The notes: generated from the letters alone by a model not told the origin. A stretch of 64,000 bases of DNA from Desulfurella acetivorans A63 (GCA_000517565.1 CP007051.1:1424849-1488848), one strand, 5' to 3'; shown: positions 28,032-37,531, numbered from the stretch's first letter. Program-made: numbers and translations.

Positions 28032-28765
28032 TTGTCTAAAGATAAGTCTCATAGTCTTTTTCCTCTTGTAATTTCAAGCGGTGCATTTTTCCTAAGCTAT
28101 TATACAAGATTAATGTGGAGTATACTATCTGTATATATGCCATTAAAACCTACAATAACCCAGGATGGCCATATTTTCGCACTGTATTTTTTTGGATATG
28201 TAGCTGTCCAAATACCTGCTGGTTTTGTATCAGACAGATTTGATTGTGGCAAAATTATTTCTTTATCTTTAATTTTATTGTCAATAATAACTTTTTTTTC
28301 TGGTATAGTAACAAATATTTATCAAGAGTATGTACTTAGCCTGCTGATGGGCTTTTGTGCAGGTTGGATTTATCCAGCATCACTATGCGCTATAGTTGGT
28401 ATTTTATCTTTCGGTCTTAAAAGCTATAAAACTTCAAGTAAAATGAATTTGAAAATAATAAAAAACAAAAATGTTTTACTAATTTCTTTTGGCGGGTTGT
28501 TATTTTTTGCTTCATACTGGAGCATTACTCTCTTTATGCTTATAAATATTTTTTAGGTATAGGCATTGATAAAGTAATGTCTGGCATTATGTTTTCAAGT
28601 ATGGCTGCATCAGGTTTTTCAAATATGTTCTGGCAAACAAGTGGTATATTGAGTCCTTTGTTTTCATCTTTTATCATAAGCAAATTTGGTTTTTCTATCC
28701 TATGGGTTACATTGTGTGCAATTATTCTTATTGCAAGTACCTTTTATTTAAAAATAAAAACATAA
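28032..28765 (+). pseudogene. MFS transporter pseudogene with internal deletions and a frameshift
   Basis: The first part (28032-28556, TTG start) encodes four to five N-terminal helices of a major facilitator protein, with the loop 2-3 motif GFVSDRFDCGK and LLMGFCAGWIYPAS. The sequence then jumps to a cytoplasmic-loop-like segment and one helix before a stop at 28554. Another frame (from about 28545, YFLGIGIDKVMSGIMFSSM) continues to 28765 with the last two helices (FWQTSGILSPLFSSFIIS). Summed, about 235 residues remain of an expected 390-400. It is therefore decayed, with at least one frameshift and two deletions. The substrate cannot be inferred. Confidence 0.8.
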
Positions 28766-28803
28766 AACCGACATTACTTTAAAAGTAATGCCGGTTTATT
28801 TTT
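28765..28803. terminator. Bidirectional hairpin terminator
   Basis: AAACCGACATTACTTT (28765-28780) pairs with AAAGTAATGCCGGTTT with one mismatch and a short loop, followed on the plus strand by ATTTTT. The minus strand also has a short T-run (TTTTATG). It separates the MFS pseudogene from the convergent rhodanese gene, whose stop lies at 28802. Confidence 0.8.
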
Positions 28804-29731
28804 ACAGGGGATTGCTACCTTTAACAATTGGAATTTCTGGGTTCCTTGAAGCACTTACCATAGAGCCATTATAAACCCAAACAAGTTTATCATTAAAAAG
28901 GGCATTTGCTACAAACCACAAACCACTACCCAATCTAGCTGTATTACAATAAGATATAATGGGTTTGTTTAAATTTATACCATCTTTTTTGAACACCTCT
29001 TCAATTTGTTTTTTTGGTTTTAAAATATAATAATTATCGACTTTTTCCATAAAGTTACTTGCTGGCAAATCAATAGCGCCTTTGATATGACCATGTTTTG
29101 CAAGCCTTTTATCGCTAATTAGTGCTCCAGTATATTGATCAAGTGGTCTTGCATCTACAATCTGAATTTTATTCAAGTTATTTACACCCCATATTACAAA
29201 ATTGCTAAAGCAATATGCATTTGTATTATTGTGCTTAATTACAAAATGTGTCGGAGGTAGCTTAGTTACTGTTTTTTGAATTGGTCTTTTTTCATCAACC
29301 CACTTTTGATAACCACCATTCATATAATACACATTTTTTATGCCTGCCCAATAAAGCGCAAGCATAACTCTTGTTGCATTAGTTAAGAAAAATGCTGCCT
29401 TTTTGCCACCTGCATAAACTATGACTGTATCATCTGGCTTAATTCCCAATCTTGATAACGCTATCTCGATTTGAGTATTTGAAGCTATACTTCTTGCTTT
29501 AACACCTGGAAACCTCATTGCAAATAAATCACCTGTAGAAGGTAAGCTTATTGCACCTTTTACATGTGATTCGAGATAGGATTTATAATCTCTTGCATCT
29601 ACGATAACAACATTTTTCTTACCAATCATGGATGCTACCTCAGATGTAGAAAGAATACCAACTTTTGCCAGTGCCAAATTAAATCCTGTCAGCGTTAAAA
29701 TGCTGACAATAAGTAAGATACGTTTTAACAT
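28802..29731 (-). CDS. Periplasmic two-domain rhodanese (sulfurtransferase)
   Basis: A 309-residue secreted protein with an N-terminal signal peptide (about residues 1-22). Domain one (about 28-150) is a rhodanese fold whose active loop reads VYAGGKKAAFF and lacks the catalytic Cys. Domain two (about 180-300) keeps it: SYCNTARLGS, Cys262. This inactive-active pairing is the usual thiosulfate or mercaptopyruvate sulfurtransferase layout. In a sulfur-respiring cell, periplasmic rhodaneses may bind polysulfide sulfur; that role is inferred. The gene stands alone with AGGAGG before its ATG. Confidence 0.85.
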   Translation of the reverse strand: MLKRILLIVSILTLTGFNLALAKVGILSTSEVASMIGKKNVVIVDARDYKSYLESHVKGAISLPSTGDLFAMRFPGVKARSIASNTQIEIALSRLGIKPDDTVIVYAGGKKAAFFLTNATRVMLALYWAGIKNVYYMNGGYQKWVDEKRPIQKTVTKLPPTHFVIKHNNTNAYCFSNFVIWGVNNLNKIQIVDARPLDQYTGALISDKRLAKHGHIKGAIDLPASNFMEKVDNYYILKPKKQIEEVFKKDGINLNKPIISYCNTARLGSGLWFVANALFNDKLVWVYNGSMVSASRNPEIPIVKGSNPL

Positions 29732-30055
29732 ACAAAACCTCCTTGCATTTATTAGTAATATAATTAAGTCATTATATTATTGAATTACTATTATTTTTTT
29801 ATTACAAATAAAATTTAATAATATTTCTGGATTTTTTGATAATAATATTTTATAGAAGAACAGTTAATTAGAATAAATTAATTGTAAATGCAATTTTCCT
29901 TCTCTTTTACATAAGCATAATTATAAATAGTCTACAACAAAAAAACAAAAAATTATTTTTACATACAACCAAATATTTAAAGTAGTATAAATACTTACAA
30001 ATCAATACAAAATAAATAGCTTGACATTGTGCTTTAAATTCAATAAAACATCACT
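29732..30055. other. AT-rich intergenic region without a gene
   Basis: This 324-base divergent spacer between the rhodanese and the lipoprotein-nadB operon is very AT-rich with no open frame of note. The only clear signal is TTGACA at 30021-30026. A weak TAAAAC lies 17 bases downstream, which would put the start point close to the lipoprotein ATG at 30056. No riboswitch or tRNA is seen. Confidence 0.6.
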
Positions 30056-30169
30056 ATGAAAAAAGTAATTATCGCGCTTGTACTATTGAGTTTGGTTGTT
30101 GCAAGCTGTGGTAGAAAAACGGACATAGTGCCGCCAAGCTCTATTGCAAAAATAGGAGTTATAAAGTGA
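30056..30169 (+). CDS. Small LptM-like lipoprotein
   Basis: A 37-residue protein, MKKVIIALVLLSLVVASCG followed by a short polar tail. It has a lipoprotein signal peptide with lipobox VASC, so mature lipoprotein begins at Cys18, and the tail CGRKTDIVPPS resembles the CGxKGPLxxP segment of LptM/YifL, a small partner of the LPS transport translocon LptDE. Its stop overlaps the nadB start (GTGA). No ribosome-binding site precedes the ATG and the predicted promoter is very close, so leaderless translation is possible. The family assignment is tentative; the lipoprotein call is firm. Confidence 0.65.
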   Translation: MKKVIIALVLLSLVVASCGRKTDIVPPSSIAKIGVIK

Positions 30170-31707
30170 GAGATTGCATTGTTATAGGTAGTGGTGTAGC
30201 AGGACTTAGAGCTGCAATTGAGCTGAAAAGACTTGGCATTGATGTGGCAATATTTACAAAAGATAAAGCCAGTGAATCAAACACAAACTATGCTCAAGGT
30301 GGCATAGCAGTTTGCTTATCGAAAAACGATAATTTTGATTTACACATTAAAGATACACTTATTGCTGGAGCTGGTTTATGCAATAAAAAAAGCGTTGAAA
30401 TTCTGGTTAAAGAAGGACCAGATAAAGTAAAAGAGCTAATAGATTGGGGTTGTCAATTTGATAAAAACGAAAACGGCGAGTTAAATTTTACAAAAGAAGC
30501 TGCCCATAGTGTAAACAGGATACTGCACGCAAATGGTGATGCAACAGGTTCAGAAATAGAAAGAACGCTTCTTAATAAAGCCCAAAAAGAAAGCATTGAA
30601 ATTAATGAGCATTATCGTTTGATAGATTTACTTGTTGAAAACAAAAGAGTTATTGGTGCAAAGTTTCACAACCTAAAAGAAAACACACTTAACTACATAT
30701 ATGCAAAATCCGTAGTTTTAGCAACAGGTGGTTACGCTGCAATTTACAATCATACCACAAATCCTTCATTAACGACAGGTGATGGTATAGCAAGCGCATT
30801 TTTAGCCGGGTGCACTGTGGAAGATATGGAGTTTGTACAGTTTCATCCAACAGCGCTAAACTACAAAAAAGCTCCGTCTTTTTTATTATCCGAATCGATG
30901 CGTGGCGAAGGTGCAATATTAATAAATGATAAAGGTGAGCGTTTCATGGAAAAATACAGCAAACAGCTAGAGTTAGCCCCAAGAGATATTGTAGCAAGAA
31001 GCATCTTTTCTGAGATGCAAAATAACCTAAAAGATCATGTATATCTAGATATATCACACCTTGAGAGCGAGTTTGTAAAAAAACGATTTCCCACAATTTA
31101 TCACGAATGTCTAAAATATGGTCTTGATATAACAAAAGAACCCATTCCTGTATCACCTGCTGCTCATTATACAATGGGGGGAGTGAAAACAGATGTCGAT
31201 TGTAAAACAAATATAAGTGGCCTTTTTGCATGTGGTGAGTGTGCCTGCAATGGTGTACATGGAGCAAATCGCCTGGCAAGCAACTCCATGCTTGAAGGTT
31301 TGGTTTATGGCGCAAGGGCAGCCATATCAGTTAAGGCTTATTTAGAAAATAAAAACTTTTCTTCAAAAACAGATGAATCCACAAAATTAACAGGTACAAC
31401 AAAAAATTTTCAAACTAAAATAAAAAATTTAAAGGATAGAATTTTTAAAGATCTTGGAATAGTAAGAAAACTATCAAGTGTAACAGATTTATTTGAATGC
31501 AGCCTATCAAGTTTTCAAACAATCAAAGATAACAATAGTATAGATATAGACTATAGAAATCTGCTTATTATAGCAATATTAATATCACGCTCTGCGCTTG
31601 AGAGAAAAAACTCAGTTGGAGCTCACTACTGCATTGATACACCATGGCCTCCAACAGATAAATCTCATGTAAGTTTAAATATAAAAGATTTAGAAAAATG
31701 GACTTAG
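30166..31707 (+). CDS. nadB: L-aspartate oxidase
   Basis: A flavoenzyme of 513 residues that oxidises L-aspartate to iminoaspartate, the first step of NAD synthesis; fumarate can serve as acceptor in anaerobes. It has the N-terminal FAD motif GSGVAGLRAA, the SNTNYAQGGIAV segment, EFVQFHPTAL, and GEGAILINDKGERFMEKY with LAPRDIVAR, which set it with NadB rather than SdhA. The start is GTG at 30166, overlapping the lipoprotein stop, with AGGAG upstream. nadA and nadC are not adjacent. It overlaps rnc by 10 bases. Confidence 0.94.
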   Translation: MRDCIVIGSGVAGLRAAIELKRLGIDVAIFTKDKASESNTNYAQGGIAVCLSKNDNFDLHIKDTLIAGAGLCNKKSVEILVKEGPDKVKELIDWGCQFDKNENGELNFTKEAAHSVNRILHANGDATGSEIERTLLNKAQKESIEINEHYRLIDLLVENKRVIGAKFHNLKENTLNYIYAKSVVLATGGYAAIYNHTTNPSLTTGDGIASAFLAGCTVEDMEFVQFHPTALNYKKAPSFLLSESMRGEGAILINDKGERFMEKYSKQLELAPRDIVARSIFSEMQNNLKDHVYLDISHLESEFVKKRFPTIYHECLKYGLDITKEPIPVSPAAHYTMGGVKTDVDCKTNISGLFACGECACNGVHGANRLASNSMLEGLVYGARAAISVKAYLENKNFSSKTDESTKLTGTTKNFQTKIKNLKDRIFKDLGIVRKLSSVTDLFECSLSSFQTIKDNNSIDIDYRNLLIIAILISRSALERKNSVGAHYCIDTPWPPTDKSHVSLNIKDLEKWT

Positions 31708-32363
31708 AGGAAATTATTGGGTATAAATTTAAAAACAAAGCATTGCTAGATAAAGCCTTAACGCATAGGTCTTACACAAAAAACCCTTTTTACTCAAATG
31801 AACTATTGGAATTCTTGGGTGATGCTGTGCTTGAACTAATTGTAAGCGAATATTTAATTAATAACTTTCAAAATTTAAGAGAAGGAGAGTTATCAAAACT
31901 GAGAGCTGCTACAGTAAACTCGGATGTTTTATCCGAGATTGCAAAAAATTTAAAGTTGTACGAATTCTGCAAGTTAGGCAAAAGCGAAAGACAAAAACAA
32001 GTAGCACTTAATAAAAAAATATTGGAAGATTTATTTGAAGCCTTAATTGGGGCTATTTATTTAGACTCTGGTCTGGAAAGTGCTAAAAATTTTGTTTTAC
32101 CCCTTCTTAAGCCCAAAATTGAAAAATTTAGTGAATATAAGCTATTTGACCCAAAAACTGTTTTACAAGAATTAACACAAAAAAGATTTGCATTATTGCC
32201 AGAATATGTCCTAATTAAAGAAGAAGGTGAGCAACATAATAAAACTTTTTACAGCCAGGTTATAATTGGCAATAAAAGCTTCGGTGTAGGCATAGGAAAA
32301 AGTAAAAAAGAAGCAGAAAAAAACGCTGCACTAGAAACAATGGAGATGTTAGAAAATGTTTAA
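31698..32363 (+). CDS. rnc: Ribonuclease III
   Basis: A 221-residue double-strand-specific endonuclease for rRNA and mRNA processing. The signature NELLEFLGDAVLEL (about residues 35-48) holds the catalytic acidic residues, and EDLFEALIGAIYLD (about 113-126) the second set. The C-terminal dsRNA-binding domain ends GIGKSKKEAEKNAALETM. It overlaps nadB and era, so it belongs to a coupled nadB-rnc-era-glmM run. Confidence 0.97.
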   Translation: MDLEEIIGYKFKNKALLDKALTHRSYTKNPFYSNELLEFLGDAVLELIVSEYLINNFQNLREGELSKLRAATVNSDVLSEIAKNLKLYEFCKLGKSERQKQVALNKKILEDLFEALIGAIYLDSGLESAKNFVLPLLKPKIEKFSEYKLFDPKTVLQELTQKRFALLPEYVLIKEEGEQHNKTFYSQVIIGNKSFGVGIGKSKKEAEKNAALETMEMLENV

Positions 32364-33222
32364 ATCTGGATATGTTGCTTTAATAGGAAAGCCAAATGTT
32401 GGCAAATCAACTTTTTTAAATTTAATGATTGGTGAAAAATTATCAATTGTAACGAACAAACCTCAAACAACAAGAACACCTATAAAAGGCATTTTAACTA
32501 CGGATAGCTATCAGATAATTTTTATTGACACACCAGGCATACACGAAAGCCAAAAAAAACTTAATCAAGTAATGCTATCAAGCATAAAATCAACCATTGA
32601 AGATGCCGATGTTTGCCTTATTATTGCGGATAGTCCTGGAAATGATTATATAAAAAATTACGAAGACTTACTTTTGAAAAAAAATGTCATATTGCTTATA
32701 AACAAAGCCGACAAACTTACAAAAGAGCAGATAGATTCAATAAAAGCCGAATTTCTTATCATTAATCCAAAAAAAATAATTGTAACAAGTTTACTAAGAG
32801 ATAACCCAAAAGAAGAAATCTTAAATGCTATATTAGAAGAGCTAAAAGAAGGCCCACAATACTATGCTGAAGATGAAATTTCTACACACAATGTTAGATT
32901 TATTGTATCTGAGCTGATTAGGGAAACCCTAATAGAAAACTTATCAGAAGAATTACCCTATTATGTAGCAGTAGTAATAGACGAATTTAAAGAACGCAGC
33001 GAAAACCTTACATATATAAAAGCAATAATATATACAGAAAAAGACTCACAAAAAGCTATAGTTATAGGTCAAAATGGTTCAATGCTGAAAAAAATTGGCT
33101 CAAGCGCAAGAAAAAAGATAGAAGATTTTCTTGGTACAAAAGTATATTTGGATTTATGGGTAAAGGTCAAAAAAGGTTGGACTAAAAATGAAAAACTCAT
33201 AAAAGAATTTTTAAGCGAATAA
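32356..33222 (+). CDS. era: GTPase Era
   Basis: A 288-residue essential GTPase that binds 16S rRNA in small-subunit assembly. Motifs seen: G1 GKPNVGKS, G2-region TTRTPIKG, G3 DTPG, G4 NKAD, then the C-terminal KH domain with IVIGQNGSMLKKIGS. The start overlaps rnc by eight bases, a linkage found in many bacteria. Confidence 0.97.
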   Translation: MFKSGYVALIGKPNVGKSTFLNLMIGEKLSIVTNKPQTTRTPIKGILTTDSYQIIFIDTPGIHESQKKLNQVMLSSIKSTIEDADVCLIIADSPGNDYIKNYEDLLLKKNVILLINKADKLTKEQIDSIKAEFLIINPKKIIVTSLLRDNPKEEILNAILEELKEGPQYYAEDEISTHNVRFIVSELIRETLIENLSEELPYYVAVVIDEFKERSENLTYIKAIIYTEKDSQKAIVIGQNGSMLKKIGSSARKKIEDFLGTKVYLDLWVKVKKGWTKNEKLIKEFLSE

Positions 33223-33231
33223 GGAGTAATC

Positions 33232-34581
33232 GTGAAAATTTTTGGAACAGATGGCATAAGAGGTAAAGCAAATATTTTCCCGCTTGTTGGAGATTTAGCC
33301 TACAGACTAGGAAAAGCTTTGGTATACGCTCTTGATTCTCAAAAAAATAAAAAAAAGAAAATTATAATAGGAAAAGATACAAGAATTTCTGGCTACATGC
33401 TTGAATCTGCTATTACTTCAGGTATAGTATCTATGGGGGCAGATGCGTATTTAGTGGGACCTATGCCTACGCCTGCCATTGCTTTTTTAGTTAAAAGCAT
33501 GAGAGCAGATGCAGGAGTAGTTATTTCTGCTTCTCATAATCCCTTCGATGATAACGGTATCAAAATTTTTTCGCATGAAGGTATAAAAATATCTGTTGAA
33601 TTGGAAGAACTAATTGAATCATATACATTATCTAATGCTTTAGACAATATTAAGTTTTTGGGTGCAAATATTGGAAAAGTATTCAGGATAAGAGACACTC
33701 TTGGCAGATACATTGTTTTTGCAAAAAATGTATTTCCATATAATCTTGAGCTGGATGGGTTAAGACTTGTTATTGATTGTGCAAATGGGGCAACATACAA
33801 AGTAGCACCCATGATATTTGAAGAACTTGGCGCAGAAGTCATTGTAACAAATAACGAACCAAATGGCATCAATATTAATGAGAAATGTGGTTCAACCTAC
33901 CCTAACAATATAATAGAAAAAACCACACTCTTTAGGGCAGATGTTGGAATTGCTTTTGATGGTGACGGAGATAGAGTTGTAATGGTTGATGAAACTGGCA
34001 AACTTATTGATGGAGACGCAATCCTGTCAATTTTGGCAATTGATTTAAAAAACAAAGGGAAATTAAAAAATAATACCGTGGTTGGCACAATTATGAGTAA
34101 CTTTGGGCTTGAACATACGTTAAAACAAAATGGTATCAATTTAGAAAGAGTCGATGTTGGCGATAAGCATATAATACAAAGAATGCTTGAAAAAAATTAC
34201 AATTTAGGAGGAGAACCTTCAGGTCATATTGTATTATCTGACTTTAATACAACAGGTGATGGTATAATTACCGCATTGGCCGTTTTATCAATTATAGTAG
34301 AAAAGAACGTTAAGCTTTCTTCCCTGTTAACAAATTTTACAAAAGTCCCAGAAAAAACAAAAAATGTCCATGTGAGTAAAAAGGTAAATTTAGAAGAAAT
34401 TGACGATATTCAAAAAGCAATAGAACATGTAAAAAATAGTTTAAACGGTGAAGGCAGACTTATTGTGCGCTACTCCGGGACAGAACCGGTAGTTAGAGTC
34501 ACAATTGAATCAAAAGACATAAACATAATAAACGAAGGTATTGAATTAATTTCAAAAACAATTGAGAAGCATCTATCATGA
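33232..34581 (+). CDS. glmM: Phosphoglucosamine mutase
   Basis: A 449-residue enzyme that converts glucosamine-6-phosphate to glucosamine-1-phosphate for peptidoglycan and LPS synthesis. The phosphoserine loop is VISASHNPFDDNG (Ser about residue 102), the metal loop DGDGDR, the sugar loop GEPSGH, and the phosphate-binding end RYSGTEPVVRV. It starts at GTG 33232 after AAGGAG. It overlaps the following small gene by four bases. Confidence 0.96.
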   Translation: MKIFGTDGIRGKANIFPLVGDLAYRLGKALVYALDSQKNKKKKIIIGKDTRISGYMLESAITSGIVSMGADAYLVGPMPTPAIAFLVKSMRADAGVVISASHNPFDDNGIKIFSHEGIKISVELEELIESYTLSNALDNIKFLGANIGKVFRIRDTLGRYIVFAKNVFPYNLELDGLRLVIDCANGATYKVAPMIFEELGAEVIVTNNEPNGININEKCGSTYPNNIIEKTTLFRADVGIAFDGDGDRVVMVDETGKLIDGDAILSILAIDLKNKGKLKNNTVVGTIMSNFGLEHTLKQNGINLERVDVGDKHIIQRMLEKNYNLGGEPSGHIVLSDFNTTGDGIITALAVLSIIVEKNVKLSSLLTNFTKVPEKTKNVHVSKKVNLEEIDDIQKAIEHVKNSLNGEGRLIVRYSGTEPVVRVTIESKDINIINEGIELISKTIEKHLS

Positions 34582-34766
34582 AAACAATAATTTTGCATGA
34601 TTTTGACCAAGAAGAACTTATAAAGTTTGTAAGACTATATAAACAGCTTGAAAAGGACTCACTTTTACCAGAAGCTATAATTGCTTCAACAACTGAAAGC
34701 TCGCTAAACCAGGTGTTAAAAAAATTACTTTTAGATCTTGAAAAAGAACATCTAGAATTTACTTAA
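34578..34766 (+). CDS. Small DUF3783-like protein
   Basis: A 62-residue cytoplasmic protein (MKTIILHDFDQEELIKFVRL at the start) resembling the small DUF3783 group; its role is unknown. The start overlaps the glmM stop by four bases (ATGA) and the stop lies three bases before the LysE-type gene, so it is clearly within the operon and likely translated. No cysteines or membrane segments are present. Confidence 0.6.
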   Translation: MKTIILHDFDQEELIKFVRLYKQLEKDSLLPEAIIASTTESSLNQVLKKLLLDLEKEHLEFT

Positions 34767-34769
34767 AAT

Positions 34770-35387
34770 ATGAGTATTATAGGCTCTTTTGTAAGTGGTT
34801 TTATACTAGGCGCTGGTGCAAGTGTTCCAATTGGACCAATAAATATACTTATTATTAATGAAGCACTTGTATCTTATAGAAACGCATTTTTGTTAGGACT
34901 TGGTGCAATGTGTGCAGATATCACATACTTAACGCTTATTTTCTTTGGCATTTTTGTGAACTTAAACGAACAATCTATTGTTTTTCGTATTATTAGTTTA
35001 TTAGGCGGTGTATTTTTAATATATTTAGCCTATAGAATTTTTAAATCGCGCATAATAGATAGTGCTAAACTCAAAACACAAATTTATTTTGCAAGTCCTT
35101 TTAAATCGTACTCAAAAGGCTATATTTTAACAATTCTAAATCCCTATACAATATTATTTTGGACAAGTATGTTAGCTTATATTGGTCAAAATCATCTGCA
35201 ATTTAGCTTTACACTCATAGGTTTAATTTGTGCTATAATGATATGGATAAGCTTGATGCCGTTTTTTGTGTACAAAACCAAGTCTTTTTTTAGCCAAAAA
35301 GTTAGCGTTTATGTAAATATTCTATCTGCACTTATAATATTTGGCTTTGGTATATCTATATTGCTAAAATTAATTTTACATTACTGA
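34770..35387 (+). CDS. LysE/RhtB-family exporter
   Basis: A 205-residue protein with six predicted membrane helices. The first helix carries the family motif GASVPIGPINILIINEAL, like the GPN-containing start of amino acid exporters, and ILNPYTILFW marks the central half. Likely role: efflux of an amino acid or related solute across the inner membrane. It is the last gene of the nadB-glmM run and overlaps the 3' end of a convergent gene of the same superfamily by 12 bases. Confidence 0.8.
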   Translation: MSIIGSFVSGFILGAGASVPIGPINILIINEALVSYRNAFLLGLGAMCADITYLTLIFFGIFVNLNEQSIVFRIISLLGGVFLIYLAYRIFKSRIIDSAKLKTQIYFASPFKSYSKGYILTILNPYTILFWTSMLAYIGQNHLQFSFTLIGLICAIMIWISLMPFFVYKTKSFFSQKVSVYVNILSALIIFGFGISILLKLILHY

Positions 35388-36038
35388 TTTAAAAAGTTGA
35401 AATGAGCGAATTAAAAAATATATAGAAAAGCCAGCTAATACGAAACCTAAAATAATATTTATCTTGTCAACCAGGCTTGCGTTAAAAGATTTTCTTACAT
35501 GATTTAAAATTTTGGCAATTAAAAGAAGATAACTCAACAAACCTACACCACTAAATAATACAAAAGCAAAAAGATATATAGTGTTATAATAAGGTATTAT
35601 ACCTATATCGTAGGCAAACTGCACATAAACAATCCAAAAAATTATCATTAGTGGGTTTGTAAATGACATTGTAAACCCTGTTATAATAGACATATGATGG
35701 GTTTTATGTTCTAGTTTGGGTAATGAAATATTTTTTTTTATTCCATCCCTAAAAGCCATAATGGACAAGACAGCAAGCAAAATTCCACTGCCAAATAACA
35801 AAGCAGCTTTAACTTTTTCATCATCTAAAAAACTTGTAATACTAAAACTTGCCAAAAGCCCATATATTACATCAGAACACACAGAACCCAAAGCCACCAT
35901 ATATGCAGATTTTAAATTGCCATTTATTGCTCTTTTGGCTACTTCAATTTGTACAGCACCAATTGGCATTGCAATTAAAAAACCTACCAAAAAAGCAAAA
36001 ACAATTATAATTATAAGGTGTTCATAAAACAAAATCAT
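35376..36038 (-). CDS. LysE/RhtB-family exporter (second, convergent)
   Basis: A 220-residue protein with six membrane helices, including AMPIGAVQIEVAKRAINGN at the first helix and TNPLMIIFWIVYVQFA in the middle. It belongs to the same family as the neighbouring exporter but is clearly divergent in sequence, so recent duplication is unlikely. It overlaps the ispD stop by 17 bases and ends inside the convergent gene. The substrate is unknown. Confidence 0.8.
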   Translation of the reverse strand: MILFYEHLIIIIVFAFLVGFLIAMPIGAVQIEVAKRAINGNLKSAYMVALGSVCSDVIYGLLASFSITSFLDDEKVKAALLFGSGILLAVLSIMAFRDGIKKNISLPKLEHKTHHMSIITGFTMSFTNPLMIIFWIVYVQFAYDIGIIPYYNTIYLFAFVLFSGVGLLSYLLLIAKILNHVRKSFNASLVDKINIILGFVLAGFSIYFLIRSFQLFKSVM

Positions 36039-36669
36039 TCAATATACAACTTGCTAATTTTAAATCTTGTCTTGTCGTTATTTTTATATTATACCGATAA
36101 CCTTCTACAATCGCTACACTTGATATGTAATGTTCCCATAAGCTTGCTTCATCACTAAATACCAATTTGTCTTTTAAAGCCATTTTATAAGCTTTTTTAA
36201 GCATTTTAACGTCAAAACCCTGTGGTGTTTGAGCACAATATATAAAATCGCGCTTTACAGTAAATTTTATAAAATCATTTTCCACAAACTTTAAAGTATC
36301 TGTACACTTTATAGCAAGAATAGCTGCTTTTTTAGCATAAACAATATCGAGCAATTTGTAAACTTTTTCTTTATCAAGTATAGGCCGTGCAGCATCATGG
36401 ATCAATACTATACCTTCATTAATTAATTGTAAACCATTATAAACAGAATAGAAACGCTCACTTGAGCCTTGCACAATGTTTGCAAATTTATAGCGTTTTT
36501 TTACAAACTCAATATCTTCTTGTGGAACTGTAACGATAATATTAAAACCAAGTTCTTTAAAAAATTCCACACTATAGTCTAAGACAATTTTATTGTTTAG
36601 TTTTTCAAATTGCTTTTTTGATCCAAAACGACTACCGCTACCTGCGGCCGTTATTATTGCAGTTTTCAT
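36022..36669 (-). CDS. ispD: 2-C-methyl-D-erythritol 4-phosphate cytidylyltransferase
   Basis: A 215-residue MEP-pathway enzyme that makes CDP-methylerythritol for isoprenoid synthesis. The nucleotide loop AAGSGSRFGSKKQF (residues 8-21), the segment VLIHDAARP and a terminal TRQDLKLA match IspD. It is monofunctional; ispF is not fused or adjacent. The start overlaps the upstream binding-protein gene by 32 bases. Confidence 0.95.
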   Translation of the reverse strand: MKTAIITAAGSGSRFGSKKQFEKLNNKIVLDYSVEFFKELGFNIIVTVPQEDIEFVKKRYKFANIVQGSSERFYSVYNGLQLINEGIVLIHDAARPILDKEKVYKLLDIVYAKKAAILAIKCTDTLKFVENDFIKFTVKRDFIYCAQTPQGFDVKMLKKAYKMALKDKLVFSDEASLWEHYISSVAIVEGYRYNIKITTRQDLKLASCILNDFVL

Positions 36670-37486
36670 AAAAATAATCGTTTAAAATTTTTATCCCTTT
36701 GATAATACTCAAGCTTGGCCTTTCTATCAAAGAATTGTCTATAAACAAAACTCTATTTTTCTTATAAAAATATTCAAAAAGTTTATTTTCTTTAAAAATA
36801 TCGTTTTTAAAGCGAGAATTAACTATTAAAAACTGAGGATTTTTTTCTATTAAATACTCACTTGTAACAACTGGCCAACCATCTTTTGGTATTATATTTC
36901 TACCTCCAGCTACATTTATAGCATTAGAAATAAATGTATCTTTTCCTGCCACAATAATAGGTGAAAACCATATTACAAAAGCTACAGTAGGTTTTTTATC
37001 AATTTTATACAATGTTGAAACTTGTTTTACAAATGTATTTATTTTATTTTTTGCTTGATTTATTTTTCCTGTAATCAAACCAAATTTTTCGACATCACTT
37101 ACAATATCTTTAATATTTTTTGGATCGAAAACAAACGCCTTTATGCCTAAAACCTCGAGCGGCCCTGCAGTATAGCGTTCGTAAATAAATCTTGGCATAA
37201 TAACTAAATCTGGCTTTAATGATATAATTTTTTCTACATTAAATGTACCAAATGCTCCTACATTTACTGCTTTTGGATTAGGCTTTTTAGCATAGTCCGT
37301 ATATCCAACAATTAAATTTGATGCATCGATTTCTTCTAATATATCACAAGCAGCTGGGCTTAACACTACAATAGATTTTGCTTTTGATATATTTATTGTC
37401 CTTGAAATGTCATCTTTTACAGTAACCGCTAAAGCATTAATGGCAAATACTAAACAAATTACCAAAGCAATTATTGACCTTTTCAT
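36638..37486 (-). CDS. Periplasmic substrate-binding protein of the BtuF/FepB type
   Basis: A 282-residue secreted binding protein with a signal peptide (cleavage about residue 20 after NALA). It has the class III fold pattern: IVVLSPAACDILEEIDA, VGYTDYAKKP, then EKIISLKPDLVIMP and a long central helix. Such proteins deliver cobalamin, iron-siderophore or other metal complexes to an ABC importer. No permease or ATPase is adjacent, so the ligand is undefined; CobO at 57261 makes cobalamin plausible. It has no lipobox. Confidence 0.75.
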   Translation of the reverse strand: MKRSIIALVICLVFAINALAVTVKDDISRTINISKAKSIVVLSPAACDILEEIDASNLIVGYTDYAKKPNPKAVNVGAFGTFNVEKIISLKPDLVIMPRFIYERYTAGPLEVLGIKAFVFDPKNIKDIVSDVEKFGLITGKINQAKNKINTFVKQVSTLYKIDKKPTVAFVIWFSPIIVAGKDTFISNAINVAGGRNIIPKDGWPVVTSEYLIEKNPQFLIVNSRFKNDIFKENKLFEYFYKKNRVLFIDNSLIERPSLSIIKGIKILNDYFYENCNNNGRR

Positions 37487-37531
37487 AATTTTATTATAAT
37501 CTTTAATACTAAAACACGCAAGGAGGTTTTT

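Noticed and set aside
34578..34766. Small gene after glmM as a random frame
   Set aside because: Rejection overturned: ATGA overlap with glmM and three-base spacing to the next gene make it a real operon member, so it was kept.
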